A stretch of DNA of 64,000 bases, taken from Streptomyces lydicus. GTDB taxonomy: Bacteria > Actinomycetota > Actinomycetes > Streptomycetales > Streptomycetaceae. The translations under genes were made by a program, and so were the position numbers. The notes beneath the pieces are model-generated. The model was not told the origin of the DNA and did no database searches. It saw nothing but the letters and a program-made list of their open reading frames with translations. This document shows, one piece after another, positions 36,453 to 45,152 of the stretch (the first letter of the stretch is position 1; each line of letters begins with the position of its first letter). The stretch is from positions 131,723 through 195,722 of the forward strand of contig NZ_JNZA01000010.1 of the NCBI RefSeq assembly GCF_000717345.1, read 5' to 3'.

Positions 36453-37505
36453 TCAGCCTTCCTTGAGGGTGGTCAGTCCGTGGTCGATGAAGACGGGGAC
36501 GAGTTCGCCGATCCGGTCGAACCCGGCGCCGACGGTCTGGCCGAGCGTGAAGCGGTAGTGGATGCCCTCCAGGATCACGGCGAGCTTGAACCAGGCGAAG
36601 GCGGTGTACCAGGCGATCGACGAGGTGTCGCGGCCCGAGCGGGCGGCGTAGCGCTCGATCAGCTCGCCGGGGGAGGGGTGGCCGGGGGCGCCACTGGTGG
36701 TGCTGACCGGGGACTCGGGCAGGCCCAGGTCCGAGCTGTACATCACCAGCAGCCCGAGGTCGGTCAGCGGATCACCGAGCGTGGACATCTCCCAGTCCAG
36801 CACGGCCTTGATGGTGTCGTCGGCGCCGACCAGGACGTTGTCCAGGCGGAAGTCGCCGTGCACGACGGTGGGCGCGGGGGAGGCGGGCAGCGCCCGGCCC
36901 AGCGTCTCGTGCAGCTCATCGATGCCCGCCAGTTCGCGGTTCCTGGACGCAGCCAGCTGCTTGCCCCAGCGCCGCAGCTGGCGCTCCAGGAAGCCGTCCG
37001 GGCGGCCGAAGTCGCCGAGCCCGACCGCCTCGGGGTCCACGGCGTGCAGCTCCACCAGCGTGTCGACCAGGGAGAGGACCACGGCGCGGGTGCGCTCCGG
37101 GCCGAGCGTGGCCAGCTGCCCGGCCGTGCGGTACGGGGTGCCCTCGACCAGCTCCATCACATAGAAGGGCGAGCCGGTCACCGACTCGTCCTCGCACAGC
37201 AGCAGCGCCTCGGGCACCGGCACCGGGGTGTCGTGCAGCGCGCTGATCACCCGGTGCTCGCGCCGCATGTCGTGCGCGGTGGCCAGCACGTGGCCGAGCG
37301 GCGGGCGGCGTACGACCCAGGAGCCGGTGCCGTCGGTGACCCGGTAGGTGAGGTTGGAGCGCCCGCCCTCGATCAGCTGCGCGCGCAGCGGGCCGCCGGC
37401 CAGCCCCGGCCGCACGCGGTCCAGGTGCTCGCGCAATCGTGTCAGGTCGAGACCGGGTGGATCCTCCCGGTCCGGGGCCTGAGGGGGAGGGGTGCCCTTG
37501 CTCAT
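36453..37505 (-). CDS. phosphotransferase (APH/ACAD10-11 kinase-like)
   Basis: This 350-residue kinase-fold enzyme has ATP-site region GGRSNLTYRVTD, the catalytic loop VVHGDFRLDNVLV (His-Gly-Asp plus Asn) and the magnesium Asp in VLDWEMSTLGDP. In animals this domain phosphorylates 4-hydroxyacyl-CoA so that the adjacent dehydrogenase domain can process it. Here the two are separate genes in one operon with a 5-base gap. ATG 37505 has GGAGGAG ahead. The palindrome at 37560 lies 55 bases upstream and probably regulates the pair. Confidence 0.88.
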   Translation of the reverse strand: MSKGTPPPQAPDREDPPGLDLTRLREHLDRVRPGLAGGPLRAQLIEGGRSNLTYRVTDGTGSWVVRRPPLGHVLATAHDMRREHRVISALHDTPVPVPEALLLCEDESVTGSPFYVMELVEGTPYRTAGQLATLGPERTRAVVLSLVDTLVELHAVDPEAVGLGDFGRPDGFLERQLRRWGKQLAASRNRELAGIDELHETLGRALPASPAPTVVHGDFRLDNVLVGADDTIKAVLDWEMSTLGDPLTDLGLLVMYSSDLGLPESPVSTTSGAPGHPSPGELIERYAARSGRDTSSIAWYTAFAWFKLAVILEGIHYRFTLGQTVGAGFDRIGELVPVFIDHGLTTLKEG

Positions 37506-37559
37506 CGTGCTCCTCCGTACGGGGGTGGACGGTCCGTCGTGGTCGGTCGCTGCCCCGAT

Positions 37560-37580
37560 CATGCCGACTAGTCGGTATGG
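37560..37580. promoter_or_regulatory. TetR operator before the kinase/dehydrogenase operon
   Basis: CCGACTAGTCGG (37564-37575) is a perfect 12-base palindrome within ATGCCGACTAGTCGGTAT, which extends the dyad with one mismatched pair. It is 59-70 bases upstream of the phosphotransferase start. The left half is shared with the site at 31935. It is the best-formed operator of the cluster. Confidence 0.7.
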
Positions 37581-37653
37581 AGTCCAGTGCCGGTGCGTGG
37601 GGTCTCCGTCACGCGGCCGCCCGGACGGCGGTTTTCCGCCGCTTTCCCGCACG

Positions 37654-37678
37654 GTGCCGGGCGTCGCGGGCCCGGCAC
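37654..37678 (-). terminator. terminator after the MBL-fold gene
   Basis: GTGCCGGGC and GCCCGGCAC form a perfect 9-bp stem with a 7-base loop, directly beyond the MBL stop. This would separate its transcript from the downstream phosphotransferase gene. Confidence 0.6.
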
Positions 37679-37695
37679 GACTCGAAAGACCCGCC

Positions 37696-38625
37696 CTAGG
37701 CGTGGCAGGCCATCGGCACCCCGCCGTTCATCGCCGTCATGTCGCCGAAGCCCGCCAGCGGGTCGAGCGGCGCGCCCGGTTCCCGGCCGTCCAGCTCCGC
37801 GTACGCCCGGTGCAGGTTCGCCACCAGCCGCTCGCTCTCGGCCAGCTCCGCGAACGCGCCGAGATCCGCCTCCCGGGCCACCTCCAGCGGCGTCCGGCCG
37901 GCCGCCCGGCCCTCCTGCGCCAGCCGGCCGACGAACTCCAGATAGCGCTCGATGCCGTCGTACACCTCCGGGCCGGTCACCGGCCCGTGCCCCGGGACGA
38001 CGGTCGTCGCGTCCAGCGAACGCAGCAGCCGCAGCGCCCGCAGCGACCCGGAGACCGACCCCATGAAGACGAACGGCGTCCCGCCGTGGAAGACCAGGTC
38101 GCCGGTGAACACCACGCGCCGCTCGGGCAGCCACACGATGGTGTCCCCGGTCGTGTGTGCCACGCCCGGGTGGATCAGCCGCACCTCGATGTCCCCGACG
38201 TGCAGCGTGAGTTCGCGGTCGTAGGTGACGGTCGGCGGGGTCAGCCGGATGTCGCCGTACTCCACCTCGGGCCACACCGCGTGCAGCTGGTGCCCGGCGT
38301 CCAGCAGTTCCCGTCGGCAGGCGGTGTGCCCGATGACCGTGGCTTCCGGCGCGAAGACGCCGTTGCCGTAGGTGTGGTCGCCGTGGTGGTGGGTGTTGAC
38401 CACCGTACGGGGTACCGGCGCGCCGCTCTCCGCGATCCGGCGGCGCAGCAGCCGCGCCCGGCGCTCGGTGGCGGCGGTGTCCACCACGAGGGTGGCGTCC
38501 CCGTCGGTGACGAAACCGGCGTTGTTCAGGCACCAGCCGCCGTCCGGCTGGATGAACGCATGGACGCCGGCGGCGAGTTCGGTCAGATACGGCTCGTCCA
38601 CGGCCGGTGCGGTCGGGTCGCCCAT
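37696..38625 (-). CDS. MBL-fold metallo-hydrolase
   Basis: This 309-residue metallo-beta-lactamase-fold protein carries the dinuclear metal motif NTHHHGDHTYGNG (HxHxDH form), HPGVAHTTGDTIV with the bridging His/Asp, FTGDLVFH, and VVPGHGPVTG. It resembles the alkyl sulfatase/cyclase-like group of the superfamily. ATG 38625 is used because AGGGGACC lies ahead; a longer frame to 38775 is not supported. It is the first and only gene of its transcript, upstream of the phosphotransferase. Thioester or lactone hydrolysis would suit its neighbours, but this is inference. Confidence 0.85.
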   Translation of the reverse strand: MGDPTAPAVDEPYLTELAAGVHAFIQPDGGWCLNNAGFVTDGDATLVVDTAATERRARLLRRRIAESGAPVPRTVVNTHHHGDHTYGNGVFAPEATVIGHTACRRELLDAGHQLHAVWPEVEYGDIRLTPPTVTYDRELTLHVGDIEVRLIHPGVAHTTGDTIVWLPERRVVFTGDLVFHGGTPFVFMGSVSGSLRALRLLRSLDATTVVPGHGPVTGPEVYDGIERYLEFVGRLAQEGRAAGRTPLEVAREADLGAFAELAESERLVANLHRAYAELDGREPGAPLDPLAGFGDMTAMNGGVPMACHA

Positions 38626-38799
38626 GCGGTGTGGTCCCCTTCGGTGATGGCACGTCACGGCCCGCCGGGGGGCCGGTCCTTGGTCGCTTCCCCTCGTCAC
38701 AGGGGTCGCGTCACGGTACCGCCGCCGGGCGCCGGGCCGGCCGCCGGGCCCGCCGCCGGCGCCCGTACGAACCACGGTCGGTGCCCGTACGCGCCGCGC

Positions 38800-39162
38800 T
38801 CAGTGCCCCGTACGCGCCACGATCAGCGCACCGCACAGCGCCAGCGCGAGCGTGCAGCCGGCCAGCAGCAGCGCGGTCCGCGCCGGCAGGCCCGCCGGGC
38901 GGCCGCCGGCCATGGCCCGCATCCGGTGGTGCGACAACGCCAGGAACGCCAGCCACAGCACCCCCGTCAGCACCGCCAGCGCCACCTCCGCCGGGCCCGG
39001 CCGCCCGCTCCGCAGCAGCTGCCGGCCGGCCAGCACCGCCACCACCGTCGCGGACAGCGTGGTGCGCCGCCAGGCCAGCCTGGTCCGCTCCGGCTGGAGA
39101 CCCGGGTCCCGGTCGGACGCCGGACGAGGTCCCCCCGCGCCCGGCCGCGCGCCGCCCGCCAT
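38800..39162 (-). CDS. DUF202 membrane protein
   Basis: This is a small 120-residue membrane protein with three helices and a DUF202 signature: LQPERTRLAWRRTTLSATVVAVL (the RTxLAWxRT motif) followed by LSHHRMRAM. A Gly/Pro-rich hydrophilic head precedes it. The function is unknown; the family is paired with YidH-type proteins. It follows the larger DUF202 gene at 39166 on the same strand with only three bases between them, so the two form an operon and probably a complex. Confidence 0.85.
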   Translation of the reverse strand: MAGGARPGAGGPRPASDRDPGLQPERTRLAWRRTTLSATVVAVLAGRQLLRSGRPGPAEVALAVLTGVLWLAFLALSHHRMRAMAGGRPAGLPARTALLLAGCTLALALCGALIVARTGH

Positions 39163-39165
39163 CGG

Positions 39166-39576
39166 TCAGCCGGTCCAGCCCAGCAGCACCAGCACCACCA
39201 CCGCCACCGCCAGCGCCCCGACGGCCAGCGCCAGCGCCGTGGGGAAGCGGGACACCGGCAGGTCCTCGCCGCGCCGCATCGCCCGTTCGCAGCGCACCCA
39301 GTGGTTGACCGCCCGCAGCGCGCACAGCGCCCCGCCGACCAGCAGCGCGAGGGTGAAGGCCAGCCGCACCCCCGGGTGCAGCCGGGGCAGGAACTGGTCC
39401 ACCGCGAACCCGCCGCCGACCAGCGCCAGCCCGGTGCGCAGCCAGGCGAGGAAGGTGCGCTCGTTGGCGAGCGAGAAGCGGTAGTCGGGGGTGGCGCCCT
39501 CCTCGCGGATCCGCGCGGGCGACAACCACAGCCGTACGGCCGCGACGGCCGACCGCAGTCCGTCGGTGAGGATCAT
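39166..39576 (-). CDS. YidH/DUF202-family membrane protein
   Basis: This 136-residue protein has three helices and the family motif SLANERTFLAWLRTGLALVGGGFAVDQF. It lies three bases upstream of the second DUF202 protein. The two-gene arrangement is common in Actinobacteria; no function is known. A small anion channel or inner membrane stress role has been speculated for relatives, but nothing here proves that. Confidence 0.85.
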   Translation of the reverse strand: MILTDGLRSAVAAVRLWLSPARIREEGATPDYRFSLANERTFLAWLRTGLALVGGGFAVDQFLPRLHPGVRLAFTLALLVGGALCALRAVNHWVRCERAMRRGEDLPVSRFPTALALAVGALAVAVVVLVLLGWTG

Positions 39577-39619
39577 GGCCGAAACCCTATCCGGCGGGCC
39601 CGCGCCGGGCCCGCCCGCC

Positions 39620-40153
39620 TCAGAACTCCCCCGCCTCCCGCCGGGCGAGCAGCTCCCGGTAGGCGGCCGTCCCGTCCGGTGTCCACGGCCACTCGTCCAG
39701 CCGCCGGATCAGCTCCTCCTCGGGCAGGAACGCGTGCCAGTCGATCTCCGCCTCCTGCGGGGCCACCGGCAGCGTGCAGCGCACCTGGTACACCGCGGAC
39801 CACCAGGTGTGCTCGGCCGTCTCGTAGAGGAACTTGAACAGCGGCTCGGGCTGCGCCAGCCCCTGCACGCCCAGCTCCTCCTCGGCCTCGCGCAGCGCCG
39901 CCCGGTCGTAGCTCTCGCCGGCGCCGACCACCCCGCCGACGAACATGTCGTAGTGCGAGGGGAAGACCAGCTTGTTCGGGGTGCGGCGGTGCACGAAGAT
40001 CCGGTCCTCGGCGTCCCGGACCAGGATGAAGGCAGCGCGGGTGCGCATCCGGCGGGCGTAGGTCTCGCCGCGCGGGGCCTGCCCGACGACCTGATCGTTC
40101 TCGTCGACGACGTCGAGGATCTCGTCCGCGTTGAGCGGTTGCTGATCGGTCAT
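39620..40153 (-). CDS. NUDIX hydrolase
   Basis: This 177-residue NUDIX hydrolase has the full box in the form GGVVGAGESYDRAALREAEEELGV (Gly-x5-Glu-x7-Arg-Glu-x-x-Glu-Glu-x-Gly), which binds the metal and diphosphate. Opening residues ILDVVDENDQVVGQAPR and the IFVHRRTPNK strand resemble isopentenyl-diphosphate isomerase-like and YfcD-type NUDIX proteins, which probably act on nucleotide or isoprenoid diphosphates. ATG 40153 is used; a longer frame to 40207 is unlikely. The gene lies in a minus-strand block with the DUF202 pair downstream and a DMT protein upstream. Confidence 0.85.
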   Translation of the reverse strand: MTDQQPLNADEILDVVDENDQVVGQAPRGETYARRMRTRAAFILVRDAEDRIFVHRRTPNKLVFPSHYDMFVGGVVGAGESYDRAALREAEEELGVQGLAQPEPLFKFLYETAEHTWWSAVYQVRCTLPVAPQEAEIDWHAFLPEEELIRRLDEWPWTPDGTAAYRELLARREAGEF

Positions 40154-40285
40154 GGGGCCATGCAACCACCAGCGGCCCCGGCGGCACCCGCCGGGGCCGG
40201 CGCACACCGGCCCGCCGAATACGCCCGGACGGCGCAGCGCCCGCGGGGCCGTACGGGGGAGCGCGAACGACCGGCCCGGCCCGCG

Positions 40286-41179
40286 TCAGTGCGGCTGGAG
40301 CTCCCGTACGTCCTCGGTCCGGCCGGCCCCCGGCGGCATCGCCGGGTGCGTGCCGATCAGCACGATGCCCGCGACCACCGCCACGATCCCGGCCACCTCC
40401 CAGGCCAGCGCCCCGGCCGTCACCTGGAGCCGGTCGCCGAGGAAGCCCACCCCGCACAGGATCCCGGCCAGCGGCTGGGCCGCGGTCAGCGCGGGCAGCG
40501 ACAGCCGCAGCGGCGCCGACTCGAAGGCGCTCTGCACCATGACCAGCGCCAGCACCCCGAGCACGACGATGGCGTACGGCTGCCAGCTGGAGAGCAGCGC
40601 CGACCAGCTGCCCTGGGCGAAGTGCTCACCGCTGATCCGGGTCAGCGCGTCCTGCAGCCCGTAGATCAGGCCGGCCGCCACGCCCAGCAGCGCGGCCTCC
40701 AGGCTCACGTGCACCCGCTCGCGCTTGGCGACGGCCGCCAGGGTCAGGGCGGTGCCCAGCACCAGCCCCATGATCAGCCACTGCCACAGATGATCGGTGC
40801 TGCGGGAGCCGCCCTGGGGGCGGCCGGCCACGATGAACGCCGTGACCCCGCCTGCCAGCAGCCACAGCCCGCCCCACCCGGTGCGGCCGAGCCGCTGCCG
40901 GGTCAGCCGCCGGGACAGCGCCATCGCGAACAGCAGATTGGTCGCCAGCAGTGGCTCCACCAGGGTGATGTCGCCCATGCCCAGCGCCACCGCGCCGAGC
41001 GCCATGCCGACCACCATCAGTCCGATGCCGGCCACCCACTGCGGCATCCGCACCAGGTCGAGCAGCAGCCGCAGGGACAGGTAGTCCTTCATCGGGGCCT
41101 GCTGGGCGGCGGCCTGCTGGAGGACGAAGCCGAGTCCCAGACAGCAGGCGGCGCCAAGGGCGAGCAGTATCACCGTCAC
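40286..41179 (-). CDS. DMT-superfamily membrane protein (EamA-like)
   Basis: This 297-residue protein has about nine to ten hydrophobic segments in two repeats, typical of the drug/metabolite transporter superfamily and closest to the EamA/NIPA-like group: GLGFVLQQAAAQQAP early, VEPLLATNLLFAMALS in the first half, ALPALTAAQPLAGIL-like PALTAAQPLAG in the second. GTG 41179 is chosen because GAGG lies 8 bases ahead. Export of a metabolite or magnesium-type transport is possible. The C-terminal ~20 residues are hydrophilic. Confidence 0.75.
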   Translation of the reverse strand: MTVILLALGAACCLGLGFVLQQAAAQQAPMKDYLSLRLLLDLVRMPQWVAGIGLMVVGMALGAVALGMGDITLVEPLLATNLLFAMALSRRLTRQRLGRTGWGGLWLLAGGVTAFIVAGRPQGGSRSTDHLWQWLIMGLVLGTALTLAAVAKRERVHVSLEAALLGVAAGLIYGLQDALTRISGEHFAQGSWSALLSSWQPYAIVVLGVLALVMVQSAFESAPLRLSLPALTAAQPLAGILCGVGFLGDRLQVTAGALAWEVAGIVAVVAGIVLIGTHPAMPPGAGRTEDVRELQPH

Positions 41180-41308
41180 GTCGCACACCTCGTATCGCGC
41201 GTGGGCGGGGGATGCGGCAGAGGATAGCCATCCGGCCGGGGATGTGGGGTGGCCGCGGTCACTGCCATTCTCCCGCGCGCCCCCGCGTACTGCGCGGTAA
41301 TCAAACGG

Positions 41309-41337
41309 TTGACGCGGCAGGCGGGCGCGCTGAGGAT
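41309..41337 (+). promoter_or_regulatory. promoter for the FAD-dependent dehydrogenase
   Basis: TTGACG (41309-41314), a 17-base spacer and GAGGAT (41332-41337) make a plausible vegetative promoter 55 bases before the ATG at 41392. GAGGAG (41377-41382) is the ribosome site. Confidence 0.5.
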
Positions 41338-41391
41338 CGTTCACCACGGCGGCCGGTGCGGGCCGCGGGCCCCGGTGAGGAGAAGCGGAAG

Positions 41392-43047
41392 ATGGCGTAC
41401 GACGCTGATGTGATCGTGATCGGAGCGGGGCTCGCGGGCCTGGCGGCCACCGCCGAGCTGGTGGACGCCGGACGCAAGGTGATCCTGCTCGACCAGGAGC
41501 CCGAGCAGTCCCTCGGCGGGCAGGCGCACTGGTCCTTCGGCGGCCTCTTCCTGGTGGACTCGCCCGAGCAGCGCCGGCTGCGGATCCGCGACAGCCACGC
41601 GCTGGCCTGGCAGGACTGGCTGGGCACGGCCGGCTTCGACCGCCCCGAGGACCGCTGGCCGCGCAGCTGGGCCGAGGCGTACGTCGACTTCGCGGCCGGG
41701 GAGAAGCGCTCCTGGCTGCACCGGCAGGGCGTCCGGTTCTTCCCGGTCGTCGGCTGGGCCGAGCGCGGCGGCTACGGGGCGACCGGGCACGGCAACTCCG
41801 TCCCGCGCTTCCACATCACCTGGGGCACCGGACCCGGCCTGGTCGCACCGTTCGAGCGCCGGGTACGGGCCGGGGCCGCCCGTGGCCTGGTGGACCTGCG
41901 CTTCCGCCACCGGGTCACCGGGCTCTCCCGCAGCGCCGGCAGCGTGGACACCGTCAGCGGTGAGATCCTCGAGCCCTCGGACGTCGAGCGCGGCAGGGCC
42001 AGCAGCCGCGAGGTGACCGGCGCCTTCGAGCTGCGGGCGCAGGCCGTGATCGTCACCTCGGGCGGGATCGGCGGCAACCACGACCTGGTGCGCGCCAACT
42101 GGCCCGAGCGGCTGGGCACACCCCCCGAGCGGATGCTGTCGGGCGTACCGGCGCACGTCGACGGCAAGATGCTGGGCATCGCCGAGGCCGCCGGCGGCCG
42201 GATCATCAACCGCGACCGGATGTGGCACTACACCGAGGGCATCGACAACTGGAACCCCATATGGCCGATGCACGGCATCCGCATCCTGTCGGGGCCCTCC
42301 CCGCTGTGGCTGGACGCCCGCGGCAACCGGCTGCCGGTGCCGCTGTTCCCCGGCTTCGACACCCTCGGCACCCTCGAACACATCATGCGGACCGGCCACG
42401 ACCACACCTGGTTCGTGCTCACCCAAAAGATCATCGAGAAGGAGTTCACGCTCTCCGGATCCGAGCAGAACCCCGACCTGACCGGCAAGAGCGTCCGCGA
42501 CGTGCTCGGCCGGGCCAGGGCGGGCGCCCCCGGCCCGGTGCAGGCGTTCATGGACCACGGCGCGGACTTCGTCGTCGAACGCTCGCTGACCGAACTCGTC
42601 CGGCGGATGAACGAGCTGACCGGGAAGCCCCTGATCGACGAGGCCGCGCTGCGCGACGAGATCGTCGCCCGGGACCGTGAGATCACCAACCCCTTCACCA
42701 AGGACCTCCAGGTGACCGCGGTGCGCGGGACCCGCAAGTACCTCGGCGACCGGCTGATCCGCACCGCGGCCCCGCACCGGCTGCTCGACCCGAAGGCCGG
42801 CCCGCTGATCGCCGTACGGCTCAACATCCTCACCCGCAAGACCCTCGGCGGCCTGGAGACCGACCTCAGCTCCCGGGTGCTGACCGACGGCGGCGCGCCG
42901 CTCCCGGGCGTCTACGCCGCGGGCGAGGCGGCCGGATTCGGCGGCGGCGGGGTGCACGGCTACCGCTCGCTGGAGGGCACCTTCCTCGGCGGCTGCCTCT
43001 TCTCCGGGCGCACCGCGGGCCGGGCGGCGGCGCGCGCGGTGGACTGA
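41392..43047 (+). CDS. FAD-binding dehydrogenase (KstD/fumarate reductase-like)
   Basis: This 551-residue flavoprotein has the FAD-binding Rossmann motif IVIGAGLAGLAA and the NxG-rich middle SGGIGGNHDLV. It closes with GVYAAGEAAGFGGGGVHGYRSLEGTFLGGCLFSG, the standard FAD/substrate end motif of the FAD_binding_2 family. Relatives include 3-ketosteroid delta-1 dehydrogenases and fumarate reductase-like proteins; the steroid-enzyme catalytic tyrosines cannot be placed safely here, so substrate is open. A terminator at 43055 follows. Confidence 0.85.
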   Translation: MAYDADVIVIGAGLAGLAATAELVDAGRKVILLDQEPEQSLGGQAHWSFGGLFLVDSPEQRRLRIRDSHALAWQDWLGTAGFDRPEDRWPRSWAEAYVDFAAGEKRSWLHRQGVRFFPVVGWAERGGYGATGHGNSVPRFHITWGTGPGLVAPFERRVRAGAARGLVDLRFRHRVTGLSRSAGSVDTVSGEILEPSDVERGRASSREVTGAFELRAQAVIVTSGGIGGNHDLVRANWPERLGTPPERMLSGVPAHVDGKMLGIAEAAGGRIINRDRMWHYTEGIDNWNPIWPMHGIRILSGPSPLWLDARGNRLPVPLFPGFDTLGTLEHIMRTGHDHTWFVLTQKIIEKEFTLSGSEQNPDLTGKSVRDVLGRARAGAPGPVQAFMDHGADFVVERSLTELVRRMNELTGKPLIDEAALRDEIVARDREITNPFTKDLQVTAVRGTRKYLGDRLIRTAAPHRLLDPKAGPLIAVRLNILTRKTLGGLETDLSSRVLTDGGAPLPGVYAAGEAAGFGGGGVHGYRSLEGTFLGGCLFSGRTAGRAAARAVD

Positions 43048-43054
43048 GGCCGAG

Positions 43055-43086
43055 CCGCCGGGCCGCGCCGCGGGCGGGCCCGGCGG
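43055..43086. terminator. terminator after the FAD dehydrogenase
   Basis: CCGCCGGGCC and GGCCCGGCGG form a perfect 10-bp stem with a 12-base loop, 7 bases after the stop. The remaining ~240 bases up to the next gene show no convincing feature. Confidence 0.6.
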
Positions 43087-43325
43087 ACCCGCCGTGGGGC
43101 CCCGCGGGGGCGCGGCCCAATGCCGCGAAGCCGAACGGATGTTGGCGGATCCGGCCATTCCTCTTCCCGCCTTGACGCGGAGCTCTGCGGAGCGCTTTGC
43201 TGTCCGCGATGACTGGTGCGGAACCAGTCCGTCACCCTCTGCACAGGCGCGCACGGACCGGCCGCACCCCGAGGACGACGGTGCGGCGCACGGCCGCCGC
43301 GGCGCGCCATGGAGCCCCCTGACCC

Positions 43326-44327
43326 GTGATGTCGATATCCCCTTCGCCACCGCCGCCACCGGCCCTCCGGCGCGCCCGCCGCCCGGGGGCCCCGGCCCTC
43401 GCGCCGGCCCTGGACGACACCGAACTGGCCGTCGCCGCCGACGCGCTGGCACTCGGCCAGTGGGCCCGGGTGCGCACCCTGCTCGCCGGGACCGGCACGG
43501 ACTGGGACCGGCGCGGCCACCGATTAACGGTCCTGGCCGCCTGCCCCGGCAGCGCCGCCTGGGCCGGCGACTGGCAGCTCGCCGAACCGGACAGCGGCGA
43601 CGCCGCCACCCTCCTGGCCCTCGCCACCGTCCGCCGCGCCCTGCGTGGACGCACCACCACCGGCGACGCCGCCGCGGCCTGCGCCACCGCCGCCCGGATG
43701 CTGCCCGACGACCCCACCCCCTGGCTCGGCGCGCTGCTCCTCGCCCGCCGCGCCGGCACCCCCGACGAACGCGCCTACGCCTTCCACCAGATTCGCGCCC
43801 GCCACCCCGACCACCACCACGCCCACCACCTGATGACCGCCGCCCTCGCCGAGGAGCGGCCGGACGGCACCTGCGGCCCGCACCACCCCGCCCACGGCTT
43901 CGCCGCCCGGGCCGCCGAGCGCGCCCCCGCCGACTCGCCGCTCGCCCTGCTGCCCGTCGTCGCGCACGCCGAGCGCTACCGCGTACGGGCCCGCGCCGGG
44001 CTGGAGCCCCCCGACCCCGCGGACTCCGGCCACTGGGCCACCCGGCACGCCCACGCCGTCCAGCGGGCCGCCTTCGACTGGTGGCTGGAATGGGAGGGCG
44101 AGGGCCACCCCCGCAGCAAGCTCGACATCAACTTCCTCGCCCACGCCACGTTCCACCAGGGGCGGCTGGCCGAGGCCGCCACCCTCTTCCAGCGCATCGG
44201 CCCGCACGCCACCCGCGCGCCGTGGTCGTACGCGGGCCGCGACGCGGAGGGCGCGTTCCAGGCTGCCCGCGAGGCCGCCCTGGGCGGGGACCACGACCGG
44301 GACGACGACCGGCGCGAACCCGGCTGA
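43326..44327 (+). CDS. TTA-codon-containing TPR-like protein of unknown function
   Basis: This 333-residue, Ala/Arg-rich soluble protein has helix-turn-helix repeat character: LAVAADALALGQWARVRTLL, then AAACATAARMLPDDPTPWLGALLLARR, and later KLDINFLAHATFHQGRLAEAATLFQRIG resemble tetratricopeptide-type units. Codon 67 is TTA (43524-43526, in RLTV), the rare leucine codon read by the bldA tRNA, so expression is probably limited to later growth or development. Starts GTG 43326 and ATG 43329 are both possible. The protein has no recognisable enzyme motif. Its role is unknown; protein-protein scaffolding is a guess. Confidence 0.7.
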   Translation: MMSISPSPPPPPALRRARRPGAPALAPALDDTELAVAADALALGQWARVRTLLAGTGTDWDRRGHRLTVLAACPGSAAWAGDWQLAEPDSGDAATLLALATVRRALRGRTTTGDAAAACATAARMLPDDPTPWLGALLLARRAGTPDERAYAFHQIRARHPDHHHAHHLMTAALAEERPDGTCGPHHPAHGFAARAAERAPADSPLALLPVVAHAERYRVRARAGLEPPDPADSGHWATRHAHAVQRAAFDWWLEWEGEGHPRSKLDINFLAHATFHQGRLAEAATLFQRIGPHATRAPWSYAGRDAEGAFQAAREAALGGDHDRDDDRREPG

Positions 44328-44345
44328 TGACGAAAGTCTGACGCC

Positions 44346-44373
44346 GGGGCCCGGACACTGGCCCCCGGGCCCC
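44346..44373 (+). terminator. possible terminator between the TTA gene and the Moco gene
   Basis: GGGGCCCG and CGGGCCCC pair over 8 bp with a 12-base loop, between the TGA at 44327 and the GTG at 44394. Confidence 0.45.
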
Positions 44374-44393
44374 CGCGGTGTTCGAATCGAAGG

Positions 44394-45152
44394 GTGACCA
44401 AGGAAGCGAATCCGGCCGGCGCGCCGGACCACGGCGCGGGCGCGGACGGCAGCGGCACCCCCGTCGGCCGCCGGGTGGTGCTCGGCATGCTCGCCGCCGG
44501 CGCCGCGGGCGTCGCCGCGGCCCCGTTCCTCCAGCGCGCCTGGGACGACACCCTCGGCGCCGCCGCACAGCAGGACCCCACCGGCCTCTCCGGGCTGCTC
44601 CCGGGCGGCGGCGGCTTCCGCTACTACTCGGTGACCGGCCCCGTACCGGACCGGGACGAGCGCACCTACCGCCTCACCGTCGACGGCCTGGTGCGCCACC
44701 GGGCCGCGTACCGCCTCGCCGACCTGCGCGCGCTGCCGCAGACCCGGGTCGTGCGCGACGTCCAGTGCGTCACCGGCTGGCGGGTGCCGCACACCCCCTT
44801 CGAGGGGGTACGGCTCTCCGCCCTCCTCGACGCCGCCGGCGTCCGTCCCGAGGCCAAGGCCGTCCGCTTCACCTGCTTCGACGGCGCCTACAGCGAATCC
44901 CTCACCCTCGAACAGGCCCGCCGCGACGACGTCCTGGTCGCGCTGCGGATGCAGGACGCGCCGCTCGCCCACGCCCACGGCGGGCCGGTGCGCCTCTACG
45001 TCGCACCCATGTACTTCTACAAGTCGGCGAAGTGGCTCTCCGGCATCACCGTCACCGACCACGTCCTGCCCGGATACTGGGAGAACCTCGGATATGACGT
45101 CGACGCCTGGGTCGGCCGGTCGAACGGACGCGACGATGCCCCGACCACCTGA
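44394..45152 (+). CDS. sulfite oxidase/MsrP-type molybdenum-cofactor oxidoreductase
   Basis: This is a 252-residue protein of the sulfite-oxidase fold. A Tat-like segment, GRRVVLGMLAAGAAGVAAAP, occurs at residues ~25-45, so it would be folded with Moco and exported. The key Moco ligand Cys is residue ~125 in RDVQCVTGWRVP. Further family elements are TPFEGVRLSALLDAAGV, LRMQDAPLAHAHGGPVRLYVAPMYFYKSAKW. It starts at GTG 44394, and the last bases overlap the cytochrome b gene by 17 bases. With that partner it forms an MsrPQ-like pair: reductase outside, heme subunit in the membrane. A methionine-sulfoxide-repair role is plausible but unproven. Confidence 0.88.
   Translation: MTKEANPAGAPDHGAGADGSGTPVGRRVVLGMLAAGAAGVAAAPFLQRAWDDTLGAAAQQDPTGLSGLLPGGGGFRYYSVTGPVPDRDERTYRLTVDGLVRHRAAYRLADLRALPQTRVVRDVQCVTGWRVPHTPFEGVRLSALLDAAGVRPEAKAVRFTCFDGAYSESLTLEQARRDDVLVALRMQDAPLAHAHGGPVRLYVAPMYFYKSAKWLSGITVTDHVLPGYWENLGYDVDAWVGRSNGRDDAPTT

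Noticed and set aside
43098..43325. Promoter-like TTGACG at about 43174 before the TTA gene
   Set aside because: No -10 hexamer is found at the correct distance.
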